Shown here piece by piece: positions 36,666 through 47,000 of a DNA stretch of 64,000 bases. How positions within the stretch are numbered: position 1 is the first letter of the stretch; each line of letters starts with the position of its first letter. The notes under the pieces were generated by a model, which saw only the letters and a program-made list of their open reading frames with translations, was not told where the DNA came from and made no database searches. The position numbers and the translations under genes are program-made. Location: assembly GCF_024054565.1 (NCBI RefSeq), contig NZ_JAMXLR010000055.1, positions 1 to 64,000 on the forward strand, given 5' to 3'. This stretch comes from Aeoliella straminimaris. GTDB lineage: Bacteria; Planctomycetota; Planctomycetia; Pirellulales; Lacipirellulaceae.

Positions 36666-37115
36666 TTACTTTTTCAGCGGAATGTCAATCACTAGATCCC
36701 GAATCGGCGTCCCCTTCTCTACACTTATTTCGATAGGTTCGTAGCTGGGATCGACGGCCGTGGCGTCGGCAAACGGGTCTTTCTTGCTGTAGTCGGGCTG
36801 ATACTTGTAGCAACTTGCCTCCACCCGATACTTGCCAGGCAGTAAACCATCCCCTTTTTCGAACGAGGTCACGACGAACAGACCATCGGTTTCGAAGCGA
36901 CAACTACCATCGCGTTGCGGCAAGCCGGGATCCGATTGCATGGAAATAAACGACAAGTTGCCGCTATTTGGTGGCGCGGCTCCGTCGAAGGTGACTTTAC
37001 CAGAGACGGGAACCATGGGGAGTCCACCGCCGCCACACCCAACAATGGATGCAATCGACAGAAGGACGGTAAATCGCAACAAGAAGCAATGCATCAATCC
37101 ATTTCCTTGTGTCAT
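36666..37115 (-). CDS. Small lipoprotein, transthyretin/carboxypeptidase-regulatory-like
   Basis: 149 aa if started at the ATG at 37115, which directly follows the TGA of the DUF1559 gene; an internal ATG at 37094 with AAGGA upstream is an equally good start. The lipobox is LLSIASIVGC, followed by GGGG. The mature part is a small beta sandwich of the type found after DUF1559 genes (VPVSGKVTFDGAAPPNSG, LLPGKYRVEASCYKY, then VIDIPLKK at the end). The predicted location is an envelope membrane. It may be an accessory of the DUF1559 pseudopilin; the role is unknown. Confidence 0.85.
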   Translation of the reverse strand: MTQGNGLMHCFLLRFTVLLSIASIVGCGGGGLPMVPVSGKVTFDGAAPPNSGNLSFISMQSDPGLPQRDGSCRFETDGLFVVTSFEKGDGLLPGKYRVEASCYKYQPDYSKKDPFADATAVDPSYEPIEISVEKGTPIRDLVIDIPLKK

Positions 37116-38168
37116 TCAATTCGATGCGTTGGCAATAACTTCACCGGAAGCACGAGTGCCCAGGGCGTTGTAAGCGTACTTATCGATCGTTATTTCAATT
37201 GGCCGCACGCTGCCGTCAGCCAGGGCGAAGTGAACGACGGAGGGGTGCATACTCTTGAAACCGTTGGTCCTCCAATGATTGAAGTGTCCCTCCTCGAGCT
37301 CGTTCTCCATGATATTGAGCGGAACGTGGGTTGAGCCGACCGGCATGTTGTCGCCGAAAAGCGAGTTGTACGTACTATGGGCAGGCAGTGTCTCGCCCAA
37401 GAGGAAAGTATTGCTGATGCCATCGGTAACTCGCCGCAACTCCAAACCAACCTCGTTGCGACAGAGCAAACCCACACATCGGCTTTGATCGGGACAAGGC
37501 TGCGCGCGGCTGGCCCCTCTTCCGGCCGAATAGCATTGCGACTCGAATCCTGCGTTCGTTCGGCTGCTTCCGTAATTGGCTCCCATGCAGAGTAAGGGGT
37601 CTGACGCCCCCCAATCGCAGCGATCGGGAATGGTGGGCCCCATGCTGCCCTTGTACCACAACCCCTGACACGGATTCGGGTTGTGGCCGCTTTGGCGTCT
37701 TTGGCTCTGAATGGGGGATGACGCCAGCGGATCACTGGGACAAATAAATAGGGGCAAAATCGCGGTCGACGTCAGCGAGTAATTGCTAACGCCCGAAGCG
37801 TTCCGAGTGTCGTCATCCATGAACTTTGTGAAGTCGAGTCGGTCGGCTAGATTGCCGTTTTCGACAAAAGGAAGCACCTCGGTGACCCAGGTGCCAGGAA
37901 TCCAGGGATCACCGCCATAGCCAGATCCGTAGGGTAGCTTTTTCTTGGTGTTCTCGTAGTTGAGGATACCGAGAGAGATTTGCTTCAGCTTGTTGAGGCA
38001 TTGCGTCCGACGCGCAGCTTCGCGAGCTGCTTGCACAGCCGGCAACAGAAGCGCGACAAGAATCCCGATGATGGCGATCACCACAAGAAGTTCGACAAGC
38101 GTAAAACCTCGCGTCAATCGCTCGGAACCTCGTTTGCTGGATCGCGTTCTGGATCGTTGGTTATCCAC
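37116..38168 (-). CDS. DUF1559 prepilin-type protein
   Basis: 350 aa starting at a GTG (38168) preceded by AAAGGAG. It has a basic N-terminus, then GFTLVELLVVIAIIG and the LLPAVQAAREAARRTQC helix, then the family's Cys-containing middle (LFICPSDPLASSP, CQGLWYKGSMGP), GISNTFLLGETLPAH, and the terminal MHPSVVHFALADGSV. Its stop abuts the start of the following lipoprotein gene, indicating coupling. It lies third in the sigma-factor-led operon, the usual place for these proteins in planctomycete extracellular-enzyme loci. Confidence 0.93.
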   Translation of the reverse strand: MDNQRSRTRSSKRGSERLTRGFTLVELLVVIAIIGILVALLLPAVQAAREAARRTQCLNKLKQISLGILNYENTKKKLPYGSGYGGDPWIPGTWVTEVLPFVENGNLADRLDFTKFMDDDTRNASGVSNYSLTSTAILPLFICPSDPLASSPIQSQRRQSGHNPNPCQGLWYKGSMGPTIPDRCDWGASDPLLCMGANYGSSRTNAGFESQCYSAGRGASRAQPCPDQSRCVGLLCRNEVGLELRRVTDGISNTFLLGETLPAHSTYNSLFGDNMPVGSTHVPLNIMENELEEGHFNHWRTNGFKSMHPSVVHFALADGSVRPIEITIDKYAYNALGTRASGEVIANASN

Positions 38169-38252
38169 GAAACTGGACTCCTTTTTAGGGATGAGAGCAG
38201 GAATGTATGAACACCTATCTGCTATGGGTATGTGCAGGCACCCCGCGGTGCG

Positions 38253-40031
38253 TCAGATGCCCTTCTGGACGCTGGGAACACTTCGGACAAGTTCGTGATG
38301 TCGGCGGATCTGTTGCTCGGACAAGGGATAGTCGTAGACTGCCAACTCATCCAGTTGCCCCACAAAGGAGCGTTCGGGACGATCGCGATGCAGCCGTCCC
38401 AGGATTAGAGTCAAATCGTCGTCGATTGGCCGTGTGTCGTGCTCTCGCGATTCAAGCTGACCATTGATGTAGAGTCGACGTTCGTCCTCATCCTTCACTG
38501 CTACGAGATGCTGCCAACGCCTGAGCATGTAAACCTCGGAGGAAAAAGAGGACTCATCCAAACTCTTCGGCGACAGATCGGCGGGGAAGCGATTTAGAAA
38601 TCGGACGCGCCCCGGATAGGCCGCCGTTACTGCAACCGCTCGCGGACCGGTGAGCTCGAGAAGCAATCCGTGGCGGGCGCGCATGTCGTCGTCGTTGGGA
38701 CCTTTTACCAAACCAATGATGCTGGCCTGCTGGTAGTGGCTGGGCTTTACCCACACCTCGACCGTGCAGTTTCGAGACAGCCTTTGGCCGAATGAGGTGT
38801 CGGTCACGATTGCCGCATCGACGTGGGCTGGATCCAAGGATTCGCCAAACACCAGATAGCGATTGTGGCGGTCGCCCTGGGTTTCTACTTCGCCAACGAT
38901 TCTGGCATCGAACTCATCGCCCATTTCGTTGGGAATCGTCTTGTCGTCGATGTGGTCAAACCGCCAATAGGCGAGCGGATTATCACGGCGAACGGCCCGT
39001 TCGTACTTTGCATCGAAGTGGATGCTGTCGGCGGCCATCGAGAGCATCGAAGCAAAGCGAGAGGGATCGGCCAGGCCCCGCGTTACTTTGGCCGGCGCGT
39101 TGTCTCTGATGCTGATGCGCATCATCTGGCCAGAGTCGATGGTTTGGGTCGGGCTCTCGATATAACAATTGGGACCAAAAGGATTTTTCTCGAACCACAG
39201 AGAGTCTAAAGTTGCTGCACCGCTAAAAGCGTGTATCTCCAGTTCGCTGCCGAAGTACATCACACCAAGCGATGTGTACCCTTCAAAGCTCACACGCCCC
39301 ATCGGCGTGTCGATAGACCGGATGTGGGAGCCCGAACTGGAGTTCACCGTCATCTTGCCATAGCTCAAACACGGCTGGCCGGTATCGGTAATCAACCAAC
39401 CCGCTGGCCCTTCCACGTGCACGCTCGCGTCACCAGCCTGCACATAACTCAGTTCCACCTCGGCAATGCCTTCCAGTAGCCGGAGCGACCGATTGAGTTT
39501 TAGTTCCTGACGATTGCCAGGGACGGCGGGAATGTCTCCGTCCCACAGGCATTGCGTCGACTCGGACAGACGAGCGATGGAGGTGACGGGAAGTGACTCC
39601 TCTTCCCCCTTGTGTAACTCACGCAACAGAAAGACGTTCGAGACCACCAGGGCAATCACAGCCGCCAAAGTGGCGATTGGCCATAACATGCGAGGGCGCC
39701 AAACGAGGCTGCGCTCGAGGATCGACTGCGAGCTAATGGCGGAACGATGCTGATCGTGGGGCGCCGCAGCATCGGCACTGGGACTTACCGCAGGTTCGGG
39801 TACCGATTGGGAGAACTGTGCCAGAATCGACTGACGATCGAGGGCATCGACGTGTGAGAGCGAACTGCTCAGCAACGAATCGTTTAGCAGGTAGGCAATA
39901 GCTGCCTCCTGAGCTTCGTCGTCGGTAGCTAGCATCGCCGCGAGGCGATCCCGCTCGGCGGGCTGCAAGTCTCCCTCCACGCCAAGAGCGAGCAGCCGTT
40001 GGAGCTCATCCGTTTTTGACGGTCTGGCCAT
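38253..40031 (-). CDS. FecR/LamG membrane regulator (putative anti-sigma factor)
   Basis: A 592-aa membrane protein starting 3 bp after the sigma-factor stop. Residues 1-80 resemble the cytoplasmic anti-sigma-like region of planctomycete FecR proteins (LQRLLALGVEGDLQPAERDRL). A TM helix lies near 112-136 (WPIATLAAVIALVVSNVFLL). A FecR-like domain follows (about 180-300; GIAEVELSYVQAGDASVHVE, GRVSFEGYTSLGVMYFGSE), and a C-terminal LamG domain (about 400-585; CTVEVWVKPSHYQQASIIG, DELAVYDYPLSEQQIRRH). The model is that an external glycan is sensed by LamG/FecR and the signal releases the partner sigma factor. The pairing is seen; the mechanism is inferred from FecR systems. Confidence 0.9.
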   Translation of the reverse strand: MARPSKTDELQRLLALGVEGDLQPAERDRLAAMLATDDEAQEAAIAYLLNDSLLSSSLSHVDALDRQSILAQFSQSVPEPAVSPSADAAAPHDQHRSAISSQSILERSLVWRPRMLWPIATLAAVIALVVSNVFLLRELHKGEEESLPVTSIARLSESTQCLWDGDIPAVPGNRQELKLNRSLRLLEGIAEVELSYVQAGDASVHVEGPAGWLITDTGQPCLSYGKMTVNSSSGSHIRSIDTPMGRVSFEGYTSLGVMYFGSELEIHAFSGAATLDSLWFEKNPFGPNCYIESPTQTIDSGQMMRISIRDNAPAKVTRGLADPSRFASMLSMAADSIHFDAKYERAVRRDNPLAYWRFDHIDDKTIPNEMGDEFDARIVGEVETQGDRHNRYLVFGESLDPAHVDAAIVTDTSFGQRLSRNCTVEVWVKPSHYQQASIIGLVKGPNDDDMRARHGLLLELTGPRAVAVTAAYPGRVRFLNRFPADLSPKSLDESSFSSEVYMLRRWQHLVAVKDEDERRLYINGQLESREHDTRPIDDDLTLILGRLHRDRPERSFVGQLDELAVYDYPLSEQQIRRHHELVRSVPSVQKGI

Positions 40032-40034
40032 ACG

Positions 40035-40574
40035 CTAATCCTCCGCCCTTAGTCTGTGGGATAACGACTCTTCCACGCATTGCTCCAACCGCTTTCGGAG
40101 TCGGAACAACATGGATTTCACTCCCTCGACCGATCGCCCCATCTCCTTGGCAATGTGCGAAAGGGGTACATCTTCGCCGTAGCGTTGCTTAATCACCTCC
40201 TGGTGGCGAAGAGAAAGCCTACTGAGACATCGTTCGAGAGCCGCTTGTCGATCGCTGGTGTCTAGCACGACCTCGGCAGCCCTGTCCGACATCCACTCGA
40301 CGAGCTGGCTGGCGAAGACCATCCGCTCACGATTCGTCTCGCGACAGAAGGCTAGAATCTCGAACCTGGCAATCGCAATTGCCCAAGGCAGAAACTCTCC
40401 GTCTTCGGGAAATGATGATTCTTTCCGAAGTAACACCAGGTTCGTCTTTTGCAGTACATCGTCCGCATCTGCTCGGCTTCCCAACGACGCCAAAATGTAC
40501 CCGTGCAAATGCTTCTGGTACTGCGTCAGGGAATCCAAATAGCTATCGGTGTACTGTTTGGTTCGCTGATTCAT
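40035..40574 (-). CDS. ECF-type RNA polymerase sigma factor (Rhodopirellula/Verrucomicrobium type)
   Basis: 179 aa from the ATG at 40574; an upstream in-frame extension would add a hydrophobic segment alien to sigma factors, so it is rejected. Region 2 (about 15-80) shows HLHGYILASLGSRADADDVL and WAIAIARFEILAFCRE; region 4 (about 115-170) shows LSRLSLRHQEVIKQRYGE and the HTH VPLSHIAKEMGRSVEGVK. It directs polymerase to a small regulon, probably including its own operon. The SD is poor, which is common in this phylum. It is the first gene of a nine-gene same-strand run. Confidence 0.93.
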   Translation of the reverse strand: MNQRTKQYTDSYLDSLTQYQKHLHGYILASLGSRADADDVLQKTNLVLLRKESSFPEDGEFLPWAIAIARFEILAFCRETNRERMVFASQLVEWMSDRAAEVVLDTSDRQAALERCLSRLSLRHQEVIKQRYGEDVPLSHIAKEMGRSVEGVKSMLFRLRKRLEQCVEESLSHRLRAED

Positions 40575-41000
40575 ACTCCAACGCGCGAAGACCTGTGCGG
40601 CCACGCCTGCAGCGGAAAAAGGCAACGAGACAAGTGAGATAAGGAAATCGACCAGCAACGCTGGACCGTAGGGCCCACCGAAATACTCCAAAACACCCCG
40701 CGCAGGTGGCGGTCTAAACTGGAGCTTTGAGCCAAAAAGTCCAAATTACTTTGGCTGGAGGCCATCCGAGCTCAGGACCCCACTAACTCGCTGGCTCGAC
40801 GAGCAGTGGTAGCCTGCGCGTTCACGCAACACGCCAACTAAGCCTTCTCTTGGGTTAATCAACTACAACCGAGTATCGAACGACGGCACCCAGCCATCTT
40901 TCTGCGACAAGTTGTTCGCACACCCGACTCATCACGCGAATGCATACGTTTTTTGCAGAGGGTGATAGTTTTTGTTTGCGGGTCGTCTTCCCAGCTTCGC
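40575..41000 (-). other. Intergenic region upstream of the ECF sigma factor gene
   Basis: This 426-bp gap holds no supported gene. It must contain the promoter of the sigma-factor operon and the 3' end signals of the CotH giant, whose stop is at 41001. No clear ECF-type -35/-10 pair or terminator was identified by eye. Confidence 0.5.
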
Positions 41001-44000
41001 CTAAAGCACCGCAAAGGCATCATCTAATGCAGCCACTTCAACCTCGGTGTCTTCGTCATCATTCCTCTCGTCCAGACCGCAGCGGAGGGAGGAGTAGCGA
41101 TGAGGGGTGTGCGACGGTTCAGTCCGTCTATCATTGGAAGCTAACAAAATCTCCAGGTCATTGCGATGAAATTCGCCGCTCGTTTCCGGGATTGCGGTGA
41201 TCTCAGGCCTGCCTTGCGCAAATCCCCTCCACTCGCGAGGGGGGTATGGAACTGGGGCAACGCCCACGGGCGATCTTAAGGCGTCGGGCGAAGACTCCCG
41301 AGGCTGGCGAGCCGTCGCCAGGCCGTTGTCCACCTGGCTCTCAGCCCCGCTGTACGACACGAGCACCGAAGCAGGCTCGAGCTCCTGCGGAGTGGCGGCA
41401 ACCACAAGCGAGGCGGGCGAAGGGGCCGTCGCCCCCAGGTTGTTTCTCCAAACCACATAGTCGCCAAGATCAACCACCCCGCTGGCGTTTCCGTCGGCGT
41501 TCAGGTAAACGGTCGTGCCAAATCGACTCTTCCATTCGGCGTAGTCTGCCGTGTCCACCACTCCATTCCAGTCGTAGTCGCCTGGGATTGGTGAGACGAT
41601 GACATCAATCAAGTACGTCACATCGGCTAACGTGACCGCAAGGTCGTTGTTCAGGTCGAAGTAAGCCAGCGAACTTCCGCTTTCCACCGCTTCGGCCAGC
41701 ATCTCCAGGTCTTCGAGATCCACCACACCGTCGCCGGTAAAGTCGCCCATCTCGGCGGTGAACCCAACACTGCCCGGGCTGGCAGCCAGTGCCCGCCACG
41801 ATTGCCCGTCGTTGCCGAAGGCGGTGGCGGCACTGCGCTGTAGCGAGAAACCCGCGTCGGACGTCGTTGGCCAGGGGGCTTGGTCGTCGTATAGCACCTC
41901 GTCGATCAGGACTAACGGGATGAAATCGGGGGCATCAGGCGGTGGGGCGTCGGGGGCCTGCAGCTCGATCCGCGATCCAGAGGGCAGCAAACTTCCCGAA
42001 TAGGGGCCCACTAAAGTCACATCTCCTGCAACCCCGTAGTGGGCCCGGAAGGCGCTCGCCTTGCTAGCGTCGGCCTGGGGATCAAACCCGACCACCACAA
42101 GGGCCTCGCCCGCGGCGAGCGTTTCTCCCGGCTCGAACGCGAACAGCACGTCTCCATCCAACATGTAGTTGGCGAGATCTATTGGCGCAGACGATCCGTT
42201 ATACAACTCGATGAACCGCAGTTCGTCGGAAGTCAACGTGGGGTCGAGGGACTGCGCCCCCGGCGAGGGATTGCCTGCGTCCGCTTCGACTTCCGAGATG
42301 ATCAGACCGCTCGGCGCGTGCGGTCCGTTCACTTCGCCCAGCGAATTGCTGGCAAGTGGTGCCAAGCGGCCCGAGCCGTCAGTCACTCGCCCCAATGTTT
42401 GGCCATTAAACGTAGCGCCAAAGTCGACCGAGTCGACGATAGCGCTCGCGCCCCCCAGCCCGTCGGGAATCGCGAGATACACGTCGTCGCCTTGTTCGGC
42501 ATCCAGCGCAAACGGAATCTGACCGCCACTCGGCACAGCCGGATTGAAATCGTTCTCGTCGAACACCATATACGCCCCGGCAGCCAGGACGGTGCCGCCG
42601 GGAATGGGGTACTTCAGCAAAGTCCCACCGGCGTCGCTCAGATACCAGCCGCCGATGTCGATATCATGATTGGTACTGTTGTACAACTCGATCGCATCAA
42701 GTTCGGGCGTTGTCGCGTGCGACAGCACCTCGTTGATCACGACGCCCATCGGCCCCGCGCCGGCGGCACCCGGCGTGCCACCCCATTCGGTACTGGCCCG
42801 CCAGCTATACCATTTGCCCAGTTCGCTGGGGGGCGTGTTGTAGGGATCGGTCAGTTCGAGCGTCGCCCCGTTTCCATCGGGGGCTTCGCTCCAGGGGTTC
42901 CCATCGAGATAGGAAACCGAGACCAGAACGTTGCCCACACCATCGCGCAGCTCGAGCGTCTCGCCCGAGTTGCTGACTCCGCCACTCCACTCTCCCAGGA
43001 TCGGAATCTCGGTCCCATAGCGCGCCTGGAAAGAAGCGATATCCTCGACGACGACCGCTCTTTCACCCGCAGCAAGAGAGACATTACCGAATGTGTAGCT
43101 CAAGCCATTCGCCAAAGACATGTTCAGCAGATTGACCGTCTGCGATGGGTGGGTGTTCAGGACCTCGATAAACTCAAAGTCATCGCCCACCACGCCCGGC
43201 AGAGCAGCGGACTCACTGGGGGTCGGGTCATAGGGATGGTAGTTGATCTCGCTGATCACCACCCCCTGCGATCCCGACGTGGCCACCAGCAGGGTGGCTT
43301 CGCTCAGGGGACTCCAGGTGCCACCCACGAGCGTCCGCGCCTTGACGGTAACCGACTGCGTGATGTCGAGCGAGCTGGAATACGCTGCGGCCGAACCGAT
43401 GTTCACACCTCCGCCGAGCAGGCGCGGATCCTGACCATCCAAGGTGTAGTAGATGGTTCCCCCCGACGGGCTGTCCATGGTCAAATCGAAGCCGGAAGAA
43501 ACCAGGCCGCCGTACTGGTTGAATTGTGGAGCGGAAATCGTGGGAAATAGCCCATCGGAAGTGAATCGACTGATGGCAAGGTTGTGGCTTTGGGGAAAAT
43601 AGCCCACCACTTCATCGATCGACTGTCGCCAATGATCGACGGTCATCAAGGGGACTACCGTCGAGGGAGGCACGTTAACCACCTCGCCTTCTCGTGCGTC
43701 GCCCCATCTAGCCGATTCGCCAATAATGGCGGCCTCAACCTGCTCGGCTCTTGCCAACCACCGCTCAGTGTTGGCCTCGGTGGTCAACTCTCCCTCATTG
43801 AACATGTGCTTCTGCACCCGGTCGGCGAATCGGAGGCGAAACTCCGAACTGTTGCGCAAATTGACAAACAGTTCACCGGGTGTCGACGTGTTGCTGGCTT
43901 CGGTGCGATCGCGGAATCGGCCGTCCAGGGCGATCTCTTGATCCCAAGTGAAGAACTGATAACCAGTGCCAGGGTCCACTCGGTTGCGAGCGGCCACCCA

Positions 44001-47000
44001 GTTGTGCGACGGCCAGTCTTCGACACCCGCATACAAATGGAGAATCATGTAGTCGATAAAGTTGTCGACGTCCAAATACACCGTGCCACTCGGGTCATCA
44101 CTGCCATCGGCATTGCGTCCCTGCAGTGCTTGGAACAACGTGTTTGCCGTGGTTGAATTGGCGGAGTCGATTTGACGCGAAATGGCGAACATCTGGTCAT
44201 AAACATCGCGATTTCCACGGTAGAGCTCGTTGAAGTCGCGAACAATATCCCAATCTTCCTCTTCGCCTCCCAAGTGCGCTGCCAGGAAGGCATCGTCCGT
44301 CCGTTCGGCTGGGCTGTAGAGTCCCCAGTAGAGCCCATTGATGTACAGGTGGACGTAGGTGCTGCTGGGCGACAGACTTCCCATGGCGAGCTGGGTATCG
44401 CGCATAAATACATCGCGCGTGTAGGTGGAATCGAGCGGCGAGTAGCGTCCCGAAACGGTGCGAGTTGCGAAGCTGTCGGTGAACGACGCCCGCATGACTA
44501 CGGTATTGATGTCCGCAAAGTCGGTGTTGTCGAACAGGGGATACTCGAGTCGTCCTGGTCCGTCGAACTCGGGATTGAAAATCAAGCGGAACGAGTGTTT
44601 CTTCAGCCGGTTGTTGTCGCGACTTGCGCTACCGTGCATCTGCACCCCAACGTTGTGCTGGAAGTTCTCGCCGGTTGCCGGATCGAAATACTCGATCGAC
44701 CCCGGACGTCGCCAGGCCGAACCTTCGCTGGTGGCGTTGGGATAAATCCCATTGGCTGAATCCCACAAATCGTCATGGTCCAGCACGATAGACATGGTAG
44801 GGATCGATTGGAGAGCTTCGCGAATACCAAAGTCCGTGTTGGCCGGGTTGTTATCATCCCAGTCCGCGACAATGCGCGGATCGACCCCATAGTCGCCTGC
44901 AGCGTTCGCCTGCCAGAACAGCGGATAGTCGGGCGCAGTGGGGTCGCTAAGCGGATCTTGTACTAGTACATCTTGCAGGAAGACGTAGGTCGAACTAATC
45001 GACGACGAATCGGCAAATTGCACGCTGGTCGCCACGGCTCGCAAGGTGGTTGTCGAGTCGATGTCGATCGGCGTCGAATAGATGGAAGCAGCGGGATTTG
45101 TCGCTGCGGGCAAACTGCCGTCCGTTGTGTAGTAGATGGTCGCCATTGGTGTGGATGTTGTCAGCTCGACACTGAAAGGCGTGTCGTAGATTCCCCGTGG
45201 AACCGAAACATCCACCAAGTCGGTAAAACCTAACACCCCCTCTCCATTCACGCTGCCGGGAGTCGGGGTGAGGAAGTATCGGAATCCCTCCTCCGAGGTG
45301 GTGATGGATTGCAGCGTTGGCAGAATCAGAAAATCCTGGTCGCCTGCCTCGCTGTTCAGGCCATGAATCGCGAGGACATTGTTGCTCCCTTCGTTGAGTA
45401 GCGATTTGAAGGCTGTCAGGTCGAAATCCTCAACGGCTAGCGCCTCTGGAGTACTACGCTCCAATGTTGCTGCTGCATTGTACGCGGGAGGCACGCCCGC
45501 GGCCGTTGGGGCAAAGCGTCTCGCTACCTCCTGTCCGTTCAGGTAGGCCACAAACCCTGCATCGTAGCGCATGCCCAGCAGCAACTGATCCACACTATCG
45601 AGATCGGTCACGCTGAACTCATGACGCAGGTAGGCCGATGCGTTGCTATCGTGCATCTCGCCGCCAAGGTCCAGCCCCACCAGCCCCTCAAAAGTAGCCC
45701 TGGAGAGTTCGATTCCACACAGGGCCACGCTGCGGTTCGCCTCGTTCTGCACTCCACGGATCAACAGAGTACCCTGGGCGGAAGTAACCAGGGTGGCCTT
45801 CATGGTGTAGCTGTCGTTATCGGTGGGATTGATATCGCCATCGAAGACATAGGGCGACTGGATGTCCACCGACCCGCCGCTGCTCTCTTCGGTCCAGGTG
45901 GAGGATCTAGGGCCCCCGGCTTCGGAATCGAACACCCGCAGCAGCACGTCGTATTCCACACCTGGCACCAGGCCTTCGACCAGCAGTTCGAGCCCCGACC
46001 CGGCAGCGCCCGTGGAGAGGATGTGATCGTCGTAAATCTGGTCGAGCGTGAAGTCGCCACTTTCTGGCGGCAAGGGGCGGTCGCGATCGTCAAGTGCACC
46101 GCCATTGAACGGCGAGAATGTCAGCTTCACGCCATCGAACGTCGACCCGTTCTCGTCGAGTGTCATCTGCGAGTAGCCGAACTCGGTATTCGACTGTCCT
46201 GACTCACCTTGGGTGCGATCGTCGAAGTCGACGCGCAGCACTTGTTGAGCACCACCAGTGGAGTGCAGCGTATCACCTGTCTCCAGTCGCAACGCATTTA
46301 AGAACACGGCGAAGCTGGAAGAAAGCTCTTGGTCGCGCCGCCCCTGAAGTTGAATCTCCCCTTGCGCGTTGGCTTCTACCACCACGGCCATCTTGTAGCG
46401 GTCGTTATCCGTCGGCGAATTGCCCCCGCGGAAGGTATAGTCCTCCTGAACTACCACTCCGTTCGCGGTCCAATCGGACACACGATCCGCGCCTCCACTT
46501 ACTTCGTCGTACGACCACAGGGTCACTGTATGGACGCTTCCAGGAGTGAGTCCGTCGATGGTCACGTCGAACCCGCCGGAATCTTGATCGCTGGAGAACA
46601 CAAAATCTGTCAGTAACAGACTCTCATCGAAATCGCCATTGTTCGGAGGGCTGCCGCCGCGATAGCGATCTTGAAAACCCTCTCCACCCGACGCGTCGTC
46701 GATCGTCACGTTGTAGGCGCCAAAGTTTCGAGTGACCGAACCGAACTGCGTTTCACTCCCGCTGTTAATTACGTAAGGGGCGAACCCGGCATGCGTCTGA
46801 TTGCTGGCGCCTCGGTCGTTGAAGTCGATCTGCAATAGCACCACCGAGGGTTCTTCGATCACATTCTCCTGATAGCCGGCTGCCACCGTCCCCGAGAGCC
46901 AACTGGCGTCGGGCGCAAAACCGGGGGAAACCCAACTCGATCCCAACGACGAATCCGCTGGCACCACCGCGTCTACGGGGGAACCGAAACCAACCAACTC

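Noticed and set aside
42039..43550. 503-codon plus-strand open frame inside the CotH gene
   Set aside because: Antisense shadow of a GC-rich gene with clear domains; no RBS or recognisable family in the plus frame.
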